Source: Microbacterium testaceum
Lineage (GTDB): Bacteria; Actinomycetota; Actinomycetes; Actinomycetales; Microbacteriaceae
Direction: 5' to 3'
Assembly: GCF_003075375.1 (NCBI RefSeq)
Contig: NZ_QDFT01000008.1
Location: 19-64,018, forward strand
DNA length: 64,000 nt
The notes below the pieces were generated by a model. The model was not told the origin of the DNA. It saw nothing but the letters and a program-made list of their open reading frames with translations, and did no database searches. Made by a program: the position numbers and the translations under genes. This document shows, piece after piece, positions 10,702-20,561 of this stretch. How positions within the stretch are numbered: position 1 is the first letter of the stretch; every line of letters starts with the position of its first letter.

Positions 10702-10702
<1 letters not shown>
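9944..10702 (+). CDS. rpsC: 30S ribosomal protein S3
   Basis: S3 lies at the mRNA entry channel and takes part in helicase activity. The 252-residue protein begins [14 protein letters not shown] and contains the KH-domain motif [15 protein letters not shown] near residues 65-80. The C-terminal tail of about 35 residues is Arg/Asp/Gly-rich, as in other actinobacteria. It shares a base with rplV on one side and with rplP on the other. Confidence 0.97.
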
Positions 10703-11120
<418 letters not shown>

Positions 11121-11121
<1 letters not shown>

Positions 11122-11435
11122 TGGCGATCGGCACCAAGCAGCTCGCCCCGAGCGAGCTCGACACGTTCGAAGACCAGCGCCTCGTGGAGGAGCTGCGTAA
11201 GGCCAAGGAAGAGCTGTTCAACCTGCGCTTCCAGTCGGCCACCGGCCAGCTCGAGAGCCACGGACGCATCCGTGCAGTCAAGCGCGACATCGCGCGTCTG
11301 TACACGGTGATCCGTGAGCGCGAGCTCGGCATCCGCGCCACCCCGGCTCCGGTCGAGGCCCCGGCGAAGGCGAAGAAGAGCAAGGCGAAGAAGGCGGATG
11401 CCGCTGACGACGCCGCGAAGGAAGAGGCGGAGTAA
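11121..11435 (+). CDS. rpmC: 50S ribosomal protein L29 with long C-terminal tail
   Basis: L29 lies beside L23 at the tunnel exit. The core, residues about 10-75 ([20 protein letters not shown] and following), is normal, but the protein is 104 residues rather than about 65-80 because of an Ala/Lys/Asp/Glu-rich tail of about 30 residues. Similar tails are known in actinobacteria. The start at 11121 overlaps the rplP stop and the end overlaps the rpsQ start. Confidence 0.95.
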
Positions 11436-11761
11436 TGGCTACCGCGAAGAAGGCCGAGGCGCAGGTCGCCGGTCACGAGCACGCCGAGAACGATGTTCGC
11501 GACGAGAACGCCCGCGGTTACCGCAAGGCGCGTCGTGGCTACGTCGTCAGCGACAAGATGGACAAGACCATCGTCGTCGAGGTCGAGGACCGCGTGAAGC
11601 ACCCGCTCTACGGCAAGGTCATCCGCCGCACCTCCAAGGTCAAGGCGCACGACGAGACCAACTCGGCGGGCATCGGCGACCTGGTCGTCATCAACGAGAC
11701 CCGTCCGCTGAGCGCCACCAAGCGCTGGCGCCTGGTCGAGATCCTCGAGAAGGCCAAGTAA
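11435..11761 (+). CDS. rpsQ: 30S ribosomal protein S17 with N-terminal extension
   Basis: S17 is a primary 16S rRNA binder with an OB fold. The core begins near residue 30 ([19 protein letters not shown]) and ends at LVEILEKAK. The first 30 residues are an acidic, His/Glu-containing extension, giving 108 residues against about 85 in most bacteria. The start overlaps the rpmC stop (TAATG). A 35-nt gap with a good SD then leads to rplN. Confidence 0.95.
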   Translation: MATAKKAEAQVAGHEHAENDVRDENARGYRKARRGYVVSDKMDKTIVVEVEDRVKHPLYGKVIRRTSKVKAHDETNSAGIGDLVVINETRPLSATKRWRLVEILEKAK

Positions 11762-11796
11762 GCCTCGCGGCTTGCTTGGAACCCAAGGAGTAAACA

Positions 11797-12165
11797 GTGA
11801 TTCAGAACGAATCCCGGCTGAAGGTCGCCGACAACACCGGCGCCAAGGAGCTGCTCACCATCCGCGTGCTCGGCGGCTCCAACCGTCGTTACGCCGGCCT
11901 GGGTGACGTCATCGTCGCCACGGTCAAGGACGCGATCCCGGGTGGAAACGTCAAGAAGGGCGATGTGGTCAAGGCCGTCGTCGTCCGCGTCGTCAAGCAG
12001 ACCCGCCGTCCCGACGGCTCGTACATCAAGTTCGACGAGAACGCCGCCGTGATCCTGAAGAACGACGGGGAGCCCCGCGGCACCCGTATCTTCGGACCGG
12101 TCGGCCGTGAGCTTCGCGACAAGAAGTTCATGAAGATCGTCTCGCTCGCCCCGGAGGTCATCTGA
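11797..12165 (+). CDS. rplN: 50S ribosomal protein L14
   Basis: L14 forms intersubunit bridges and binds RsfS. The 122-residue product is standard throughout ([20 protein letters not shown]; the [15 protein letters not shown] region; the C-terminal [10 protein letters not shown]). The GTG at 11797 is supported by CAAGGAG 8-13 nt upstream. This is the first gene of the spc part of the long operon; no clear promoter is visible in the 35-nt gap, so read-through from the S10 genes is likely. Confidence 0.97.
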   Translation: MIQNESRLKVADNTGAKELLTIRVLGGSNRRYAGLGDVIVATVKDAIPGGNVKKGDVVKAVVVRVVKQTRRPDGSYIKFDENAAVILKNDGEPRGTRIFGPVGRELRDKKFMKIVSLAPEVI

Positions 12166-12167
12166 TC

Positions 12168-12527
12168 ATGGCGAAAATCAAGAAGGGCGACCTGGTTCAG
12201 GTCATCTCGGGCGCCAAGCCCGAGCGCGGCGGCGACCGCGGCAAGCAGGGTAAGGTCCTCGAGGTCCTCACCGAGCAGAACCGCGTCATCGTCGAAGGCG
12301 TGAACTACGTCACCAAGCACAACCGCGTGGGCCAGTCCCAGCGCGGCACCAAGACCGGTGGCATCGAGACGTTCGAGGCCCCGATCCACATCTCCAACGT
12401 CGCGCTCGTCGACCCCTCGACCAAGAAGCCGACGCGTGTCGGTCACCGTGTCGAGGAGCAGGTGAAGGACGGCGTCAAGCGCACCGTCCGCGTGCGCTTC
12501 GCGAAGAAGAGCGGCAAGGACCTCTGA
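12168..12527 (+). CDS. rplX: 50S ribosomal protein L24
   Basis: L24 is an assembly initiator of the large subunit with a KOW motif. The 119-residue protein has [20 protein letters not shown] at the start, with the KOW segment [10 protein letters not shown] near residues 24-33. The ATG at 12168 is 2 nt after rplN and the stop is 2 nt before rplE, so the genes are tightly packed and coupled. Confidence 0.97.
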   Translation: MAKIKKGDLVQVISGAKPERGGDRGKQGKVLEVLTEQNRVIVEGVNYVTKHNRVGQSQRGTKTGGIETFEAPIHISNVALVDPSTKKPTRVGHRVEEQVKDGVKRTVRVRFAKKSGKDL

Positions 12528-12529
12528 AT

Positions 12530-13120
12530 ATGAGCACCGACACTGCCGCGGTGGCTGGCAAGATCCAGCCCCGCCTGAAGCAGAAGTACAACACCGAGAT
12601 CAAGAAGGCCCTGCAGGAGGAGTTCGGTTACGCGAACGTCATGCAGATCCCCGGCCTGGTCAAGGTCGTCGTGAACACCGGTGTCGGCGAGGCCGCTCGT
12701 GACAGCAAGGTGATCGATGGTGCGGTCGACGACCTCACCAAGATCACCGGTCAGAAGCCCGTCGTCACGAAGGCCCGCAAGTCCATCGCGCAGTTCAAGC
12801 TGCGCGAGGGCCAGGCCATCGGCGCGCACGTCACCCTTCGTGGCGACCGTGCCTGGGAGTTCGTGGACCGCCTGGTCAACCTCGCTCTGCCCCGCATCCG
12901 CGACTTCCGCGGTCTGTCGGCCAAGCAGTTCGACGGCAACGGCAACTACACCTTCGGTCTCCAGGAGCAGTCCGTGTTCCACGAGATCGACCAGGACCGC
13001 ATCGACCGCGTGCGTGGTTTCGACATCACGATCGTCACCACCGCCAAGACCGACGACGAGGGCCGTTCGCTGCTGCGCCAGCTCGGCTTCCCGTTCCAGT
13101 CGGCCGACGCCCAGTCCTGA
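12530..13120 (+). CDS. rplE: 50S ribosomal protein L5
   Basis: L5 binds 5S rRNA and helps form the central protuberance and a bridge to S13. The 196-residue protein has a short N-terminal extension before [15 protein letters not shown] and the conserved [15 protein letters not shown] motif. The rpsN (S14) gene that follows rplE in many bacteria is absent; a strong hairpin lies in the 93-nt gap before rpsH. Confidence 0.97.
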   Translation: MSTDTAAVAGKIQPRLKQKYNTEIKKALQEEFGYANVMQIPGLVKVVVNTGVGEAARDSKVIDGAVDDLTKITGQKPVVTKARKSIAQFKLREGQAIGAHVTLRGDRAWEFVDRLVNLALPRIRDFRGLSAKQFDGNGNYTFGLQEQSVFHEIDQDRIDRVRGFDITIVTTAKTDDEGRSLLRQLGFPFQSADAQS

Positions 13121-13125
13121 ACACT

Positions 13126-13152
13126 CGGGCCCCCGGGATTTCCGGGGGCCCG
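13126..13152 (+). terminator. 11-bp hairpin between rplE and rpsH
   Basis: CGGGCCCCCGG (13126-13136) pairs perfectly with CCGGGGGCCCG (13142-13152), loop 5 nt. No T-run follows, so read-through is likely and it may set the ratio of upstream to downstream genes. It occupies the usual place of rpsN. Confidence 0.55.
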
Positions 13153-13213
13153 TCATCGAAGGTCGGCTGTCGTGTAACGGCAGCCGAAACCTCATGAAAG
13201 AAAGAAGCAACAC

Positions 13214-13612
13214 ATGACGATGACAGACCCGGTCGCAGACATGCTGACCCGTCTGCGCAACGCGAACTCGGCGCACCACGACTCCGTGTCGATGCCGAGC
13301 TCGAAGCTCAAGACCAACATCGCCGCCATCCTCAAGCAGGAGGGTTACATCGCCGACTGGAGCGTCGAGGACGCCCGTGTCGGCCAGACCCTCAACATGA
13401 CGCTGAAGTACGGCCCGAACCGCGAGCGGTCCATCGCCGGCATCAAGCGCGTGTCGAAGCCCGGCCTCCGCGTCTACGCGAAGTCGACCGAGGTCCCCAC
13501 GGTCCTCGGTGGCCTGGGCGTGGCCATCCTTTCCACCTCCTCCGGTCTCCTCACGGACCGTCAGGCCGAGCAGAAGGGCGTCGGCGGGGAAGTCCTCGCC
13601 TACGTGTGGTGA
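13214..13612 (+). CDS. rpsH: 30S ribosomal protein S8
   Basis: S8 is a primary 16S rRNA binder and, in Escherichia coli, the translational repressor of the spc operon. The 132-residue protein has the typical [17 protein letters not shown] start and ends GEVLAYVW. Two in-frame ATGs (13214 and 13220) are possible; GAAAGAAAG (13196-13204) fits the first. rplF follows after 6 nt. Confidence 0.96.
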   Translation: MTMTDPVADMLTRLRNANSAHHDSVSMPSSKLKTNIAAILKQEGYIADWSVEDARVGQTLNMTLKYGPNRERSIAGIKRVSKPGLRVYAKSTEVPTVLGGLGVAILSTSSGLLTDRQAEQKGVGGEVLAYVW

Positions 13613-13618
13613 TCTGAC

Positions 13619-14155
13619 ATGTCGCGTATTGGACGTCTTCCCATCGACATCCCCGCCGGTGTCACCGTTTCGGTGAACGGCCGGGAGGTCTCCGTCAAGG
13701 GCCCCAAGGGCGAGCTGGCGCTCACGATCGCCCAGCCCCTCGAGGTGTCGGTCGAGGAGAACCAGGTTCTCGTCACCCGCCCCGACGATGAGCGCGAGTC
13801 GCGGTCGCTCCACGGCCTGACCCGCACCCTCATCAACAACAACATCATCGGTGTCACTCAGGGCTACTCCAAGGGCCTCGAGGTCGTCGGCACGGGTTAC
13901 CGCGTCGCTCAGAAGGGCAGCTCGGTCGAGTTCGCGCTCGGCTTCTCGCACCCCGTCCTGATCGACCCGCCCGCTGGCATCACCCTCACGGTCGAAGGCA
14001 ACAACAAGCTGACCGTGAGCGGCATCGACAAGCAGGCCGTCGGCGAGGCCGCCGCCAACATCCGCAAGATCCGCAAGCCCGAGCCCTACAAGGGCAAGGG
14101 TGTGCGGTACGCGGGCGAGGTCGTGCGCCGCAAGGCCGGAAAGAGTGGTAAGTGA
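13619..14155 (+). CDS. rplF: 50S ribosomal protein L6
   Basis: L6 sits near the factor-binding stalk base and arose by domain duplication. The 178-residue protein has [17 protein letters not shown] at the start and the C-terminal [23 protein letters not shown], which marks the family clearly. It is tightly packed between rpsH and rplR; the stop lies at the alternative rplR start. Confidence 0.97.
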   Translation: MSRIGRLPIDIPAGVTVSVNGREVSVKGPKGELALTIAQPLEVSVEENQVLVTRPDDERESRSLHGLTRTLINNNIIGVTQGYSKGLEVVGTGYRVAQKGSSVEFALGFSHPVLIDPPAGITLTVEGNNKLTVSGIDKQAVGEAAANIRKIRKPEPYKGKGVRYAGEVVRRKAGKSGK

Positions 14156-14157
14156 CC

Positions 14158-14517
14158 ATGGCTGTCAAGACAAAGTCCGTCGCTCGTGCTCGTCGTCACG
14201 CGCGTCTTCGCAAGAAGGTCGTCGGCACCGAGCTGCGTCCCCGTCTCGTCGTGACGCGCTCCGCGCGCCACGTGTTCGTCCAGGTCGTGGACGACAGCAA
14301 GGGTCACACCGTGGCCTCTGCCTCGACCCTCGAGACCGACCTGCGCGGTTTCGACGGTGACAAGACCGCCAAGGCCCGCAAGGTCGGCGAGCTCGTCGCC
14401 GAGCGTGCCAAGGCCGTGGGCATCTCCGACGTCGTGTTCGACCGTGGCGGAAACCGCTACGCCGGCCGCGTCGCCGCGATCGCCGACGGAGCTCGCGAAG
14501 GAGGGCTGAACCTGTGA
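14158..14517 (+). CDS. rplR: 50S ribosomal protein L18
   Basis: L18 brings 5S rRNA into the large subunit together with L5. The core [11 protein letters not shown] to the end [19 protein letters not shown] is standard; 119 residues from the ATG at 14158. A GTG at 14152, overlapping the rplF stop, is an alternative start (121 residues) with a slightly better distance to GGAAAG (14138-14143). The stop overlaps rpsE as GTGA. Confidence 0.95.
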   Translation: MAVKTKSVARARRHARLRKKVVGTELRPRLVVTRSARHVFVQVVDDSKGHTVASASTLETDLRGFDGDKTAKARKVGELVAERAKAVGISDVVFDRGGNRYAGRVAAIADGAREGGLNL

Positions 14518-15194
14518 GTGACAACAAGGAGACCGAAGTGACCGAGCAGACTGCACCGGCAGAGGGTGCGGCTGCGGCCACGGCCCCCGCCGAGCGTGAG
14601 CGCGAGCCGCGTCGCGGTGGTCGCGAGCGCAACACCAACCAGCGCGACCGTGGTTCGCGCGACCGCAACGAGAGCCAGTTCCTCGAGCGCGTCGTGACGA
14701 TCAACCGCGTGTCCAAGGTGGTCAAGGGTGGTCGTCGCTTCAGCTTCACGGCGCTCGTCGTCGTGGGTGACGGCAACGGCGTCGTGGGTGTCGGCTACGG
14801 CAAGGCCCGCGAAGTCCCCCTCGCCATCTCGAAGGGTGTCGAAGAGGCCAAGCGCAACTTCTTCCGCGTTCCCCGCTCGGGTTCGACCATTCCCCACCCC
14901 GTCCAGGGTGAGGCCGCCGCCGGTGTGGTGCTGCTGCGCCCCGCCGCCGCCGGTACCGGTGTTATCGCCGGTGGTCCGGTCCGCGCCGTCCTGGAGTGCG
15001 CCGGCATCCACGATGTGCTCTCGAAGTCCCTCGGTTCGTCGAACACGATCAACATCGTGCACGCGACCGTCGAGGCGCTGAAGTCGCTCGAGGAGCCCCG
15101 CGCCGTGGCCGCCCGCCGTGGCCTGGAGTTCGACCAGGTCGCCCCGGCCCGCCTCGTGCGCGCCGAGGCCGCCGCTCAGAAGGTAGGTGCCTGA
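14514..15194 (+). CDS. rpsE: 30S ribosomal protein S5 with N-terminal extension
   Basis: S5 contributes to mRNA entry and decoding accuracy. The dsRNA-binding core starts near residue 55 ([20 protein letters not shown]), followed by the family motif [13 protein letters not shown]. About 50 residues of Glu/Ala/Arg-rich extension precede the core, giving 226 residues against about 165 in Escherichia coli. The start is GTG at 14514, overlapping the rplR stop. Confidence 0.96.
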   Translation: MSDNKETEVTEQTAPAEGAAAATAPAEREREPRRGGRERNTNQRDRGSRDRNESQFLERVVTINRVSKVVKGGRRFSFTALVVVGDGNGVVGVGYGKAREVPLAISKGVEEAKRNFFRVPRSGSTIPHPVQGEAAAGVVLLRPAAAGTGVIAGGPVRAVLECAGIHDVLSKSLGSSNTINIVHATVEALKSLEEPRAVAARRGLEFDQVAPARLVRAEAAAQKVGA

Positions 15195-15379
15195 TGGCCG
15201 AGCGTCTGAAGGTCACGCAGATCAAGTCCAAGGTGAGCGAGAAGCAGAACCAGCGTGACACGCTGCGTTCGCTCGGTCTGAAGCGGATCGGCGACTCGGT
15301 CGTCCGTCCGGACGACGCGCAGACGCGCGGCTACGTCAAGACCGTCGCCCACCTCGTCAAGGTTGAGGAGATCGACTAA
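15194..15379 (+). CDS. rpmD: 50S ribosomal protein L30
   Basis: L30 is a small bacterial large-subunit protein. The 61-residue product ([20 protein letters not shown] start, conserved [14 protein letters not shown]) matches the family in length and pattern. The ATG at 15194 overlaps the rpsE stop (TGATG) and the stop overlaps the rplO ATG (TAATG), so it is translationally coupled on both sides. Confidence 0.96.
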   Translation: MAERLKVTQIKSKVSEKQNQRDTLRSLGLKRIGDSVVRPDDAQTRGYVKTVAHLVKVEEID

Positions 15380-15912
15380 TGGCTGACAAGAAGGACGAGA
15401 CCGTCACGGTCGACGCCCCGAAGAAGGCTTCGGCCCGTAAGACGGCCGGCACGAAAGAAGCACCCGCGGCGCGCCCCGGCGTGCTGAAGGTCCACCACCT
15501 GCGTCCCGTCCCGGGCGCTCGCACCGCGAAGACCCGTGTCGGTCGCGGTGAGGGCTCCAAGGGTAAGACCGCCGGTCGCGGTACCAAGGGAACCAAGGCC
15601 CGTTACCAGGTCAAGGTCGGCTTCGAGGGTGGGCAGATGCCGCTGCACATGCGCACCCCGAAGCTCCGCGGCTTCAAGAACCCGTTCCGCGTCGAGTACC
15701 AGGTCGTGAACCTGGACAAGCTCGGCGAGCTCTACCCGCAGGGCGGAGACGTCACCGTCGCCGACCTCGTGGCCAAGGGTGCTGTGCGCAAGAACGAGAA
15801 GGTCAAGGTGCTCGGCACCGGCGACATCTCGGTCGCGCTGACCGTCTCGGTCGACAAGGTCTCCGGCTCCGCTGAGCAGAAGATCGTCGCCGCCGGCGGC
15901 ACCGTCAACTGA
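15379..15912 (+). CDS. rplO: 50S ribosomal protein L15 with N-terminal extension
   Basis: L15 is a late-assembly large-subunit protein. Residues 35 onward ([23 protein letters not shown]) are the normal family; the first 34 residues are a Lys/Asp/Ala-rich extension, giving 177 residues. The Gly/Lys-rich loop [13 protein letters not shown] and the C-terminal domain are intact. It is the last ribosomal gene before secY, from which a hairpin separates it. Confidence 0.96.
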   Translation: MADKKDETVTVDAPKKASARKTAGTKEAPAARPGVLKVHHLRPVPGARTAKTRVGRGEGSKGKTAGRGTKGTKARYQVKVGFEGGQMPLHMRTPKLRGFKNPFRVEYQVVNLDKLGELYPQGGDVTVADLVAKGAVRKNEKVKVLGTGDISVALTVSVDKVSGSAEQKIVAAGGTVN

Positions 15913-15925
15913 CGCCCGACCCCGG

Positions 15926-15957
15926 AGGGGCCGGCGGCCTTATGGCCGTCGGCCCCT
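15926..15957 (+). terminator. 14-bp hairpin between rplO and secY
   Basis: AGGGGCCGGCGGCC (15926-15939) pairs with GGCCGTCGGCCCCT (15944-15957), one G-T wobble, loop TTAT, followed by TCTGGGTT. It is a likely partial terminator. A TAGTCT at 15965-15970 just downstream may be a -10 box for a separate secY transcript, although no -35 was found. Confidence 0.65.
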
Positions 15958-16021
15958 TCTGGGTTAGTCTGCTGGGGTGTGCGCTTCGTCGCGCGCCGAG
16001 ATCGTTCTGGAGGACTCTCCC

Positions 16022-17344
16022 TTGTTCAGCGCCATCGCGCGGGTTTTCCGCACGCCCGACCTGAGGCGGAAGATCGCCTTCACGCTGGGGATCATCGCCA
16101 TCTACCGGCTGGGTGCCCATGTGCCGACGCCGTTCGTCGACTTCCCCAACGTTCAGCAGTGCCTGAACCAGTCCGGGGGGACCGAGGGACTGCTCTCGCT
16201 CGTCAACCTCTTCTCGGGTGGTGCGCTGCTGCAGCTGTCGATCTTCGCGCTGGGGGTCATGCCGTACATCACGGCGACGATCATCGTCCAGCTCCTGCGC
16301 GTGGTCATCCCGCACTTCGAGACGCTCTACAAAGAGGGTCAGGCGGGTCAGGCGAAGCTCACCCAGTACACGCGGTACCTCACGATCGCGCTGGCGCTCC
16401 TGCAGTCGACGACGCTGGTCACCGTCGCGCGCTCCGGACAGCTCTTCGGCTCGGCGGGTGTTCCCGAGTGCCAGCAGCTGCTGACCAACGACATCTGGTG
16501 GGCTCAGCTGCTGATGATCATCACCATGACAGCCGGTACCGGCCTGGTCATGTGGTTCGCCGAGCTGGTCACCGAGCGCGGTGTGGGCAACGGAATGTCG
16601 ATCCTCATCTTCACCTCGATCGCCGCGACCTTCCCCGGCGCGATGATCTCGATCCTCAACGCCCGCGGCGTCGAGGTCTTCCTGTTGGTCCTCGCGGTCA
16701 GCATCGTCATCGTCGCCCTCGTCGTGTTCGTCGAGCAGTCGCAGCGACGGATCCCCGTGCAGTACGCCAAGCGCATGGTCGGGCGTCGCACCTACGGCGG
16801 GACGAACACCTACATCCCGATCAAGGTCAACATGGCGGGCGTCGTCCCGGTCATCTTCGCCTCGTCGCTGCTGTACATCCCGGCGCTCATCGCCCAGTTC
16901 AATCAGCCGCAGGCAGGACAGGAGCCCGCTCCCTGGGTGACGTGGATCTCGCAGTACCTCACGCGCGGTGACCACCCGCTGTACATGCTGATCTACTTCC
17001 TCCTCATCATCGGCTTCGCCTACTTCTACGTGGCCATCACGTTCAACCCGGTCGACGTCGCCGACAACATGAAGAAGTACGGCGGCTTCATCCCCGGCAT
17101 CCGCGCGGGTCGTCCGACGGCGGAGTACCTCGACTACGTTCTCACGCGTATCACGCTGCCCGGCTCGATCTACCTCGGCCTCATCGCGCTCCTTCCGCTG
17201 GTCGCTCTCGCGACCGTGGGCGCCAACCAGAACTTCCCCTTCGGCGGAGCCTCGATCCTCATCATCGTGGGCGTGGGTCTCGAGACGGTGAAGCAGATCG
17301 ACGCGCAGCTCCAGCAGCGTCACTACGAAGGGCTTCTGCGATGA
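16022..17344 (+). CDS. secY: preprotein translocase channel subunit SecY
   Basis: SecY is the membrane channel through which unfolded proteins pass in the Sec pathway. The 440-residue product shows about ten membrane segments, beginning after FRTPDLRRKIAFTLGI, with the family motif GGTNTYIPIKVNMAGVVPVIF near the middle. The start is TTG at 16022, supported by GGAGG about 9 nt upstream and by the family start MFSAIARVFRTPDL; an open frame upstream to 15977 is not conserved-looking. The stop overlaps adk by 4 nt (ATGA). Confidence 0.96.
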   Translation: MFSAIARVFRTPDLRRKIAFTLGIIAIYRLGAHVPTPFVDFPNVQQCLNQSGGTEGLLSLVNLFSGGALLQLSIFALGVMPYITATIIVQLLRVVIPHFETLYKEGQAGQAKLTQYTRYLTIALALLQSTTLVTVARSGQLFGSAGVPECQQLLTNDIWWAQLLMIITMTAGTGLVMWFAELVTERGVGNGMSILIFTSIAATFPGAMISILNARGVEVFLLVLAVSIVIVALVVFVEQSQRRIPVQYAKRMVGRRTYGGTNTYIPIKVNMAGVVPVIFASSLLYIPALIAQFNQPQAGQEPAPWVTWISQYLTRGDHPLYMLIYFLLIIGFAYFYVAITFNPVDVADNMKKYGGFIPGIRAGRPTAEYLDYVLTRITLPGSIYLGLIALLPLVALATVGANQNFPFGGASILIIVGVGLETVKQIDAQLQQRHYEGLLR

Positions 17345-17928
17345 CCGCACGGCTTCTGATCGTCGGACCCCAGGGTTCGGGCAAAGGCACCCAGGGCGTT
17401 CGCGTCGGCGACGCCCTCGGCATCCCGGTCGTGTCGACCGGCGATGTCTTCCGGGCCAACGTCAAGGACGGCACCGAACTCGGCCTGCAGGTCAAGTCGA
17501 TCATCGACGGCGGAGACCTGGTGCCCGACGAGCTGACGAGTGCGGTGGTCCGGGACCGTCTCGCCCAGGATGACGCCGCCGAGGGTTTCCTGCTCGACGG
17601 CTACCCCCGCAACCTCGCTCAGGTGCTGCACCTCGACGAATTCCTCGAGGGGCGCGACGAGTCGCTGGATGCCGTCATCGCGCTCGTCGTCCCGCGCGAC
17701 GAATCCCTTTCGCGTCTGACCGCTCGCGCCGCCGAGCAGGGTCGCGCGGACGACACCGAAGAGGCCATCGCCACGCGACTTGGCATCTACGAGCGTGAGA
17801 CGGCACCGATCCTGGACGTGTACGGCACGCGCGGCATCGTCGACGAGATCGACGGCGTCGGGACCCTCGACGAGGTCACCGCACGGATCTTCGCCGCCCT
17901 CGAGGCGCGCGGCATCCAGGCCCGCTGA
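17341..17928 (+). CDS. adk: adenylate kinase
   Basis: The enzyme interconverts ATP, ADP and AMP and so keeps the adenylate pool balanced. The P-loop GPQGSGKGTQ lies at residues 9-18, the AMP-binding STGDVFRANV near 38, and FLLDGYPRN near 82. At 195 residues it is the short form; the LID segment lacks the four-Cys zinc site. It overlaps secY by 4 nt and map follows at once, the common actinobacterial secY-adk-map order. Confidence 0.96.
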   Translation: MTARLLIVGPQGSGKGTQGVRVGDALGIPVVSTGDVFRANVKDGTELGLQVKSIIDGGDLVPDELTSAVVRDRLAQDDAAEGFLLDGYPRNLAQVLHLDEFLEGRDESLDAVIALVVPRDESLSRLTARAAEQGRADDTEEAIATRLGIYERETAPILDVYGTRGIVDEIDGVGTLDEVTARIFAALEARGIQAR

Positions 17929-17929
17929 C

Positions 17930-18769
17930 GTGGGCCTGCGTTCCTCCGTCTACAAGAAGCCCGCGCAGCTGCGCTCGATGATCGAGCCGGGCCTCATCAC
18001 GGCCGACGCGCTGGCGGCGGTCCGCCGGCTCGTCGAGCCAGGGGTCACCACCCTCCAGCTCGACGCGGAGGCGGCGCGGGTCATCGGACAGCGCGGCGCC
18101 GAATCGAACTTCCAGATGGTGCGCGGCTACCGCCACACGATCTGCGCGTCGGTCAACGAACAGGTGGTCCACGGCATCCCGAACGATCGTCCGCTCCGGG
18201 CGGGCGACATCCTGTCCATCGACGCCGGCGCGCAGTACAAGGGGTGGAACGGCGATTCGGCCTTCACGGTCATCGTTCCGGGTGACGCACCCGAAGAGCT
18301 GACGGCTCCGCGCCGCCGCCTGTCCGAGGTGACTGAGGGGTCGCTGTGGGCGGGGATAGCAGCACTGAGTCGCGCGTCGCACCTCGGTGAGGTGGGTGCC
18401 GCCATCGAGGCGTACATCGACGAGCATGCTCCCGAGGGCGGGTACGGCATCCTGCGCGACTACGTCGGTCACGGCATCGGTCGCAAGATGCACGAGTCGC
18501 CGAGCATCTTCAACTACGCGACGAGCGAGCGCGGGGCCGAGGTGCGGCCGGGTCTGGCCGTCGCCATCGAGCCGATGGTCGTCATCGGCGACCAGGCGAC
18601 CGAGGTCGAGGACGACGGATGGACCGTGTCCACCATCGACGGCACCGACGGCTCCCACTGGGAACATAGCGTCGCCGTGCATGATGGGGGCATCTGGGTC
18701 CTCACCGCTCACGACGGCGGTGCCGAGAAGCTGGCGCCGTTCGGTGTGGTGCCGAAGGAGATCGACTGA
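17930..18769 (+). CDS. map: type I methionine aminopeptidase
   Basis: MetAP removes the initiator Met from nascent proteins with two metal ions. The metal ligands are visible: Asp in LSIDAGAQYKGWNGDSAF (two Asp), His in YVGHGIGRKMHE, Glu in VAIEPMVV, and the last Glu in HWEHSVAV. The 279-residue length is normal for the form with the short N-terminal segment. The GTG at 17930 is 1 nt after the adk stop; no strong SD, consistent with coupling. The stop overlaps the next ATG. Confidence 0.95.
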   Translation: MGLRSSVYKKPAQLRSMIEPGLITADALAAVRRLVEPGVTTLQLDAEAARVIGQRGAESNFQMVRGYRHTICASVNEQVVHGIPNDRPLRAGDILSIDAGAQYKGWNGDSAFTVIVPGDAPEELTAPRRRLSEVTEGSLWAGIAALSRASHLGEVGAAIEAYIDEHAPEGGYGILRDYVGHGIGRKMHESPSIFNYATSERGAEVRPGLAVAIEPMVVIGDQATEVEDDGWTVSTIDGTDGSHWEHSVAVHDGGIWVLTAHDGGAEKLAPFGVVPKEID

Positions 18770-19470
18770 TGATGGCTGCCGCCCGTAAATCCACCAACTG
18801 GTTCGCGCTCGGGGTGACCGCCGCAGCGGTCGTCATCGTGCTGATCGTCGGTGGTGTGGTCTGGTTCGCCAACAGTCAGGCGGCGGGTCCGGGTACGCTG
18901 CCCGAGACCTCGGCCGTGAACACCGAGACCGGTGCCATCGCGGTGGGCACGGGTGAGAAGACGGTCGACACGTACGTGGACTTCATGTGCCCGGTGTGCA
19001 ACTCGTTCGAGCAGGCTTACGGCCCCACGCTGCAGCAGCTGGTGGACGATGGCACGATCACCCTGAACATCCACCCGATCTCGATCCTCGATCGGGCGTC
19101 TCAGGGCACCCAGTATTCGACGCGCTCGGCCAATGCGGCTTATTGCGTGGCCGTCGACGACGCCGCGAACATCCCGGGCTTCGTCAAGGCGATGTACGCC
19201 CAGCAGCCGAAAGAGAACACGTCCGGTCTGGACGATGCGACACTCACCTCGATCGCGACGACCGCGGGGGCCTCGGATGCCGTGTCCTCGTGCATCTCCG
19301 ACGGGACCTATTCCAAGTTCGTCACCGCGATGACGCAGAAGACCCCGGTCCAGCCGGGCGGCCAGGGCATCGCGACGCCGACGATCGCGGTGAACGGCAC
19401 CGTGCTGGCGAACCAGACGGACCTGACCGGGGACCCGCAGAAGGACATCGTGGCCCGCCTCGCCGGCTGA
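18769..19470 (+). CDS. membrane-anchored DsbA-like thioredoxin-fold protein
   Basis: The 233-residue product has an N-terminal membrane segment (about residues 12-34) and a thioredoxin fold outside the membrane with the active-site motif C74-P-V-C77. [11 protein letters not shown] near residue 200 supplies the cis-Pro typical of DsbA/DsbG-type oxidoreductases. The likely role is forming or isomerising disulphides in exported proteins, which fits cotranscription with secY, adk and map (1-nt overlap with map). No partner VKOR or DsbB is nearby. A promoter for infA follows. Confidence 0.9.
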   Translation: MMAAARKSTNWFALGVTAAAVVIVLIVGGVVWFANSQAAGPGTLPETSAVNTETGAIAVGTGEKTVDTYVDFMCPVCNSFEQAYGPTLQQLVDDGTITLNIHPISILDRASQGTQYSTRSANAAYCVAVDDAANIPGFVKAMYAQQPKENTSGLDDATLTSIATTAGASDAVSSCISDGTYSKFVTAMTQKTPVQPGGQGIATPTIAVNGTVLANQTDLTGDPQKDIVARLAG

Positions 19471-19486
19471 CGACACACCCGGCGAG

Positions 19487-19515
19487 TTGCCGGGGTGCGT
19501 TCTACCACGTATGCT
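19487..19515 (+). promoter_or_regulatory. promoter upstream of infA
   Basis: TTGCCG (19487-19492) and TATGCT (19510-19515) are spaced by 17 bp, one of the best promoters in the window. It should drive infA, rpmJ, rpsM, rpsK and perhaps rpoA and rplQ, starting near 19522. Confidence 0.75.
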
Positions 19516-19610
19516 TGTCCTTTGGTGCGTTGCGCCGTCATTGGCGTGTCGAAGTACCGAATCCCATCCACCGCAGACCGGCCGGTCTGCAACTGAGCGT
19601 GAGCGAGTTT

Positions 19611-19832
19611 ATGGCGAAGAAAGACGGTGTCATCGAGATCGAGGGCACGGTGTCCGAGGCACTGCCCAACGCGATGTTCCGTGTCGAGCTGACGAACGGT
19701 CACAAGGTGCTGGCCACCATTTCGGGAAAGATGCGGCAGAACTACATCCGCATCATCCCCGAAGACCGCGTCGTCGTCGAACTGAGCCCGTACGACCTCA
19801 CCCGCGGTCGTATCGTCTACCGCTACCGCTGA
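19611..19832 (+). CDS. infA: translation initiation factor IF-1
   Basis: IF-1 occupies the ribosomal A site during initiation and helps IF-2 and IF-3. The 73-residue OB-fold protein ([20 protein letters not shown] start, ending [11 protein letters not shown]) is full length. The ATG at 19611 is preceded by GAGCGAG, a modest SD. A leader of about 90 nt lies between the promoter and the start. An 8-bp hairpin follows before rpmJ. Confidence 0.97.
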   Translation: MAKKDGVIEIEGTVSEALPNAMFRVELTNGHKVLATISGKMRQNYIRIIPEDRVVVELSPYDLTRGRIVYRYR

Positions 19833-19849
19833 GTCCGGCCGAGAAGTAA

Positions 19850-19869
19850 CGACCCGCACGCGCGGGTCG
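19850..19869 (+). terminator. short hairpin between infA and rpmJ
   Basis: CGACCCGC (19850-19857) pairs with GCGGGTCG (19862-19869), loop ACGC. No T-run; probably an attenuating or processing element within the operon, since rpmJ starts 23 nt later. Confidence 0.4.
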
Positions 19870-19891
19870 AAGACAGCGAAACAGGAACATC

Positions 19892-20008
19892 ATGAAGGTC
19901 AACCCCTCCGTCAAGCCCATCTGCGACCACTGCAAGGTGATCCGTCGCCACGGGCGCGTGATGGTGATCTGCAAGAGCAACCCGCGCCACAAGCAGCGCC
20001 AGGGCTGA
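19892..20008 (+). CDS. rpmJ: 50S ribosomal protein L36
   Basis: L36 is the smallest large-subunit protein. The frame encodes 38 residues, [20 protein letters not shown] at the start, with the zinc-type ligands Cys11, Cys14, Cys27 and His32, so this is the zinc-binding form rather than the zinc-free paralogue. ACAGGAAC lies just upstream of the ATG. It sits in the usual place between infA and rpsM. Confidence 0.95.
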   Translation: MKVNPSVKPICDHCKVIRRHGRVMVICKSNPRHKQRQG

Positions 20009-20150
20009 GCTTTCAGCTCCACATCTTTCCAACTGAATACACACCGGCAGGATCAGATCCCACCCGCGAGAGCGGGCGGGGGACACCTCGGGGCGGAGGC
20101 CCGAGCACCGATCCTGCTCCACACCTCCACGACACTCTGAGGAGAGCCGC

Positions 20151-20525
20151 ATGGCACGTCTCGCCGGCGTCGACATCCCGCGCGACAAGCGCGTGGTGAT
20201 CGCACTTACTTACATCTACGGCGTGGGTCGCACCCGCTCCGTCGAGATCCTGAACGCCACTGACATCAGCCAGGACATTCGCGTCAAGGACCTCACCGAC
20301 GACCAGCTGGTCGCTCTGCGCGACCACATCGAAGGCACCTACAAGGTGGAGGGTGACCTCCGTCGCGAGGTCGCCGCCGACATCCGCCGCAAGGTCGAGA
20401 TCGGTTCCTACGAGGGCCTGCGCCACCGCCGCGGCCTCCCGGTGCGCGGTCAGCGCACGAAGACGAACGCGCGTACCCGCAAGGGACCCAAGCGCACCGT
20501 CGCCGGCAAGAAGAAGGCGCGCTAA
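20151..20525 (+). CDS. rpsM: 30S ribosomal protein S13
   Basis: S13 is in the 30S head and bridges to L5. The 124-residue protein starts [20 protein letters not shown] and ends in a basic tail ([13 protein letters not shown]) that touches P-site tRNA. TGAGGAG precedes the ATG at 20151. The 142-nt gap after rpmJ can fold: GCAGGATC near 20047 could pair with GATCCTGC near 20110, and CCCGC-GAGA-GCGGG lies at 20063-20076. Confidence 0.97.
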   Translation: MARLAGVDIPRDKRVVIALTYIYGVGRTRSVEILNATDISQDIRVKDLTDDQLVALRDHIEGTYKVEGDLRREVAADIRRKVEIGSYEGLRHRRGLPVRGQRTKTNARTRKGPKRTVAGKKKAR

Positions 20526-20561
20526 GCCGCGGGCTGAGCGTCAGGATTCAGGAGAACGCAC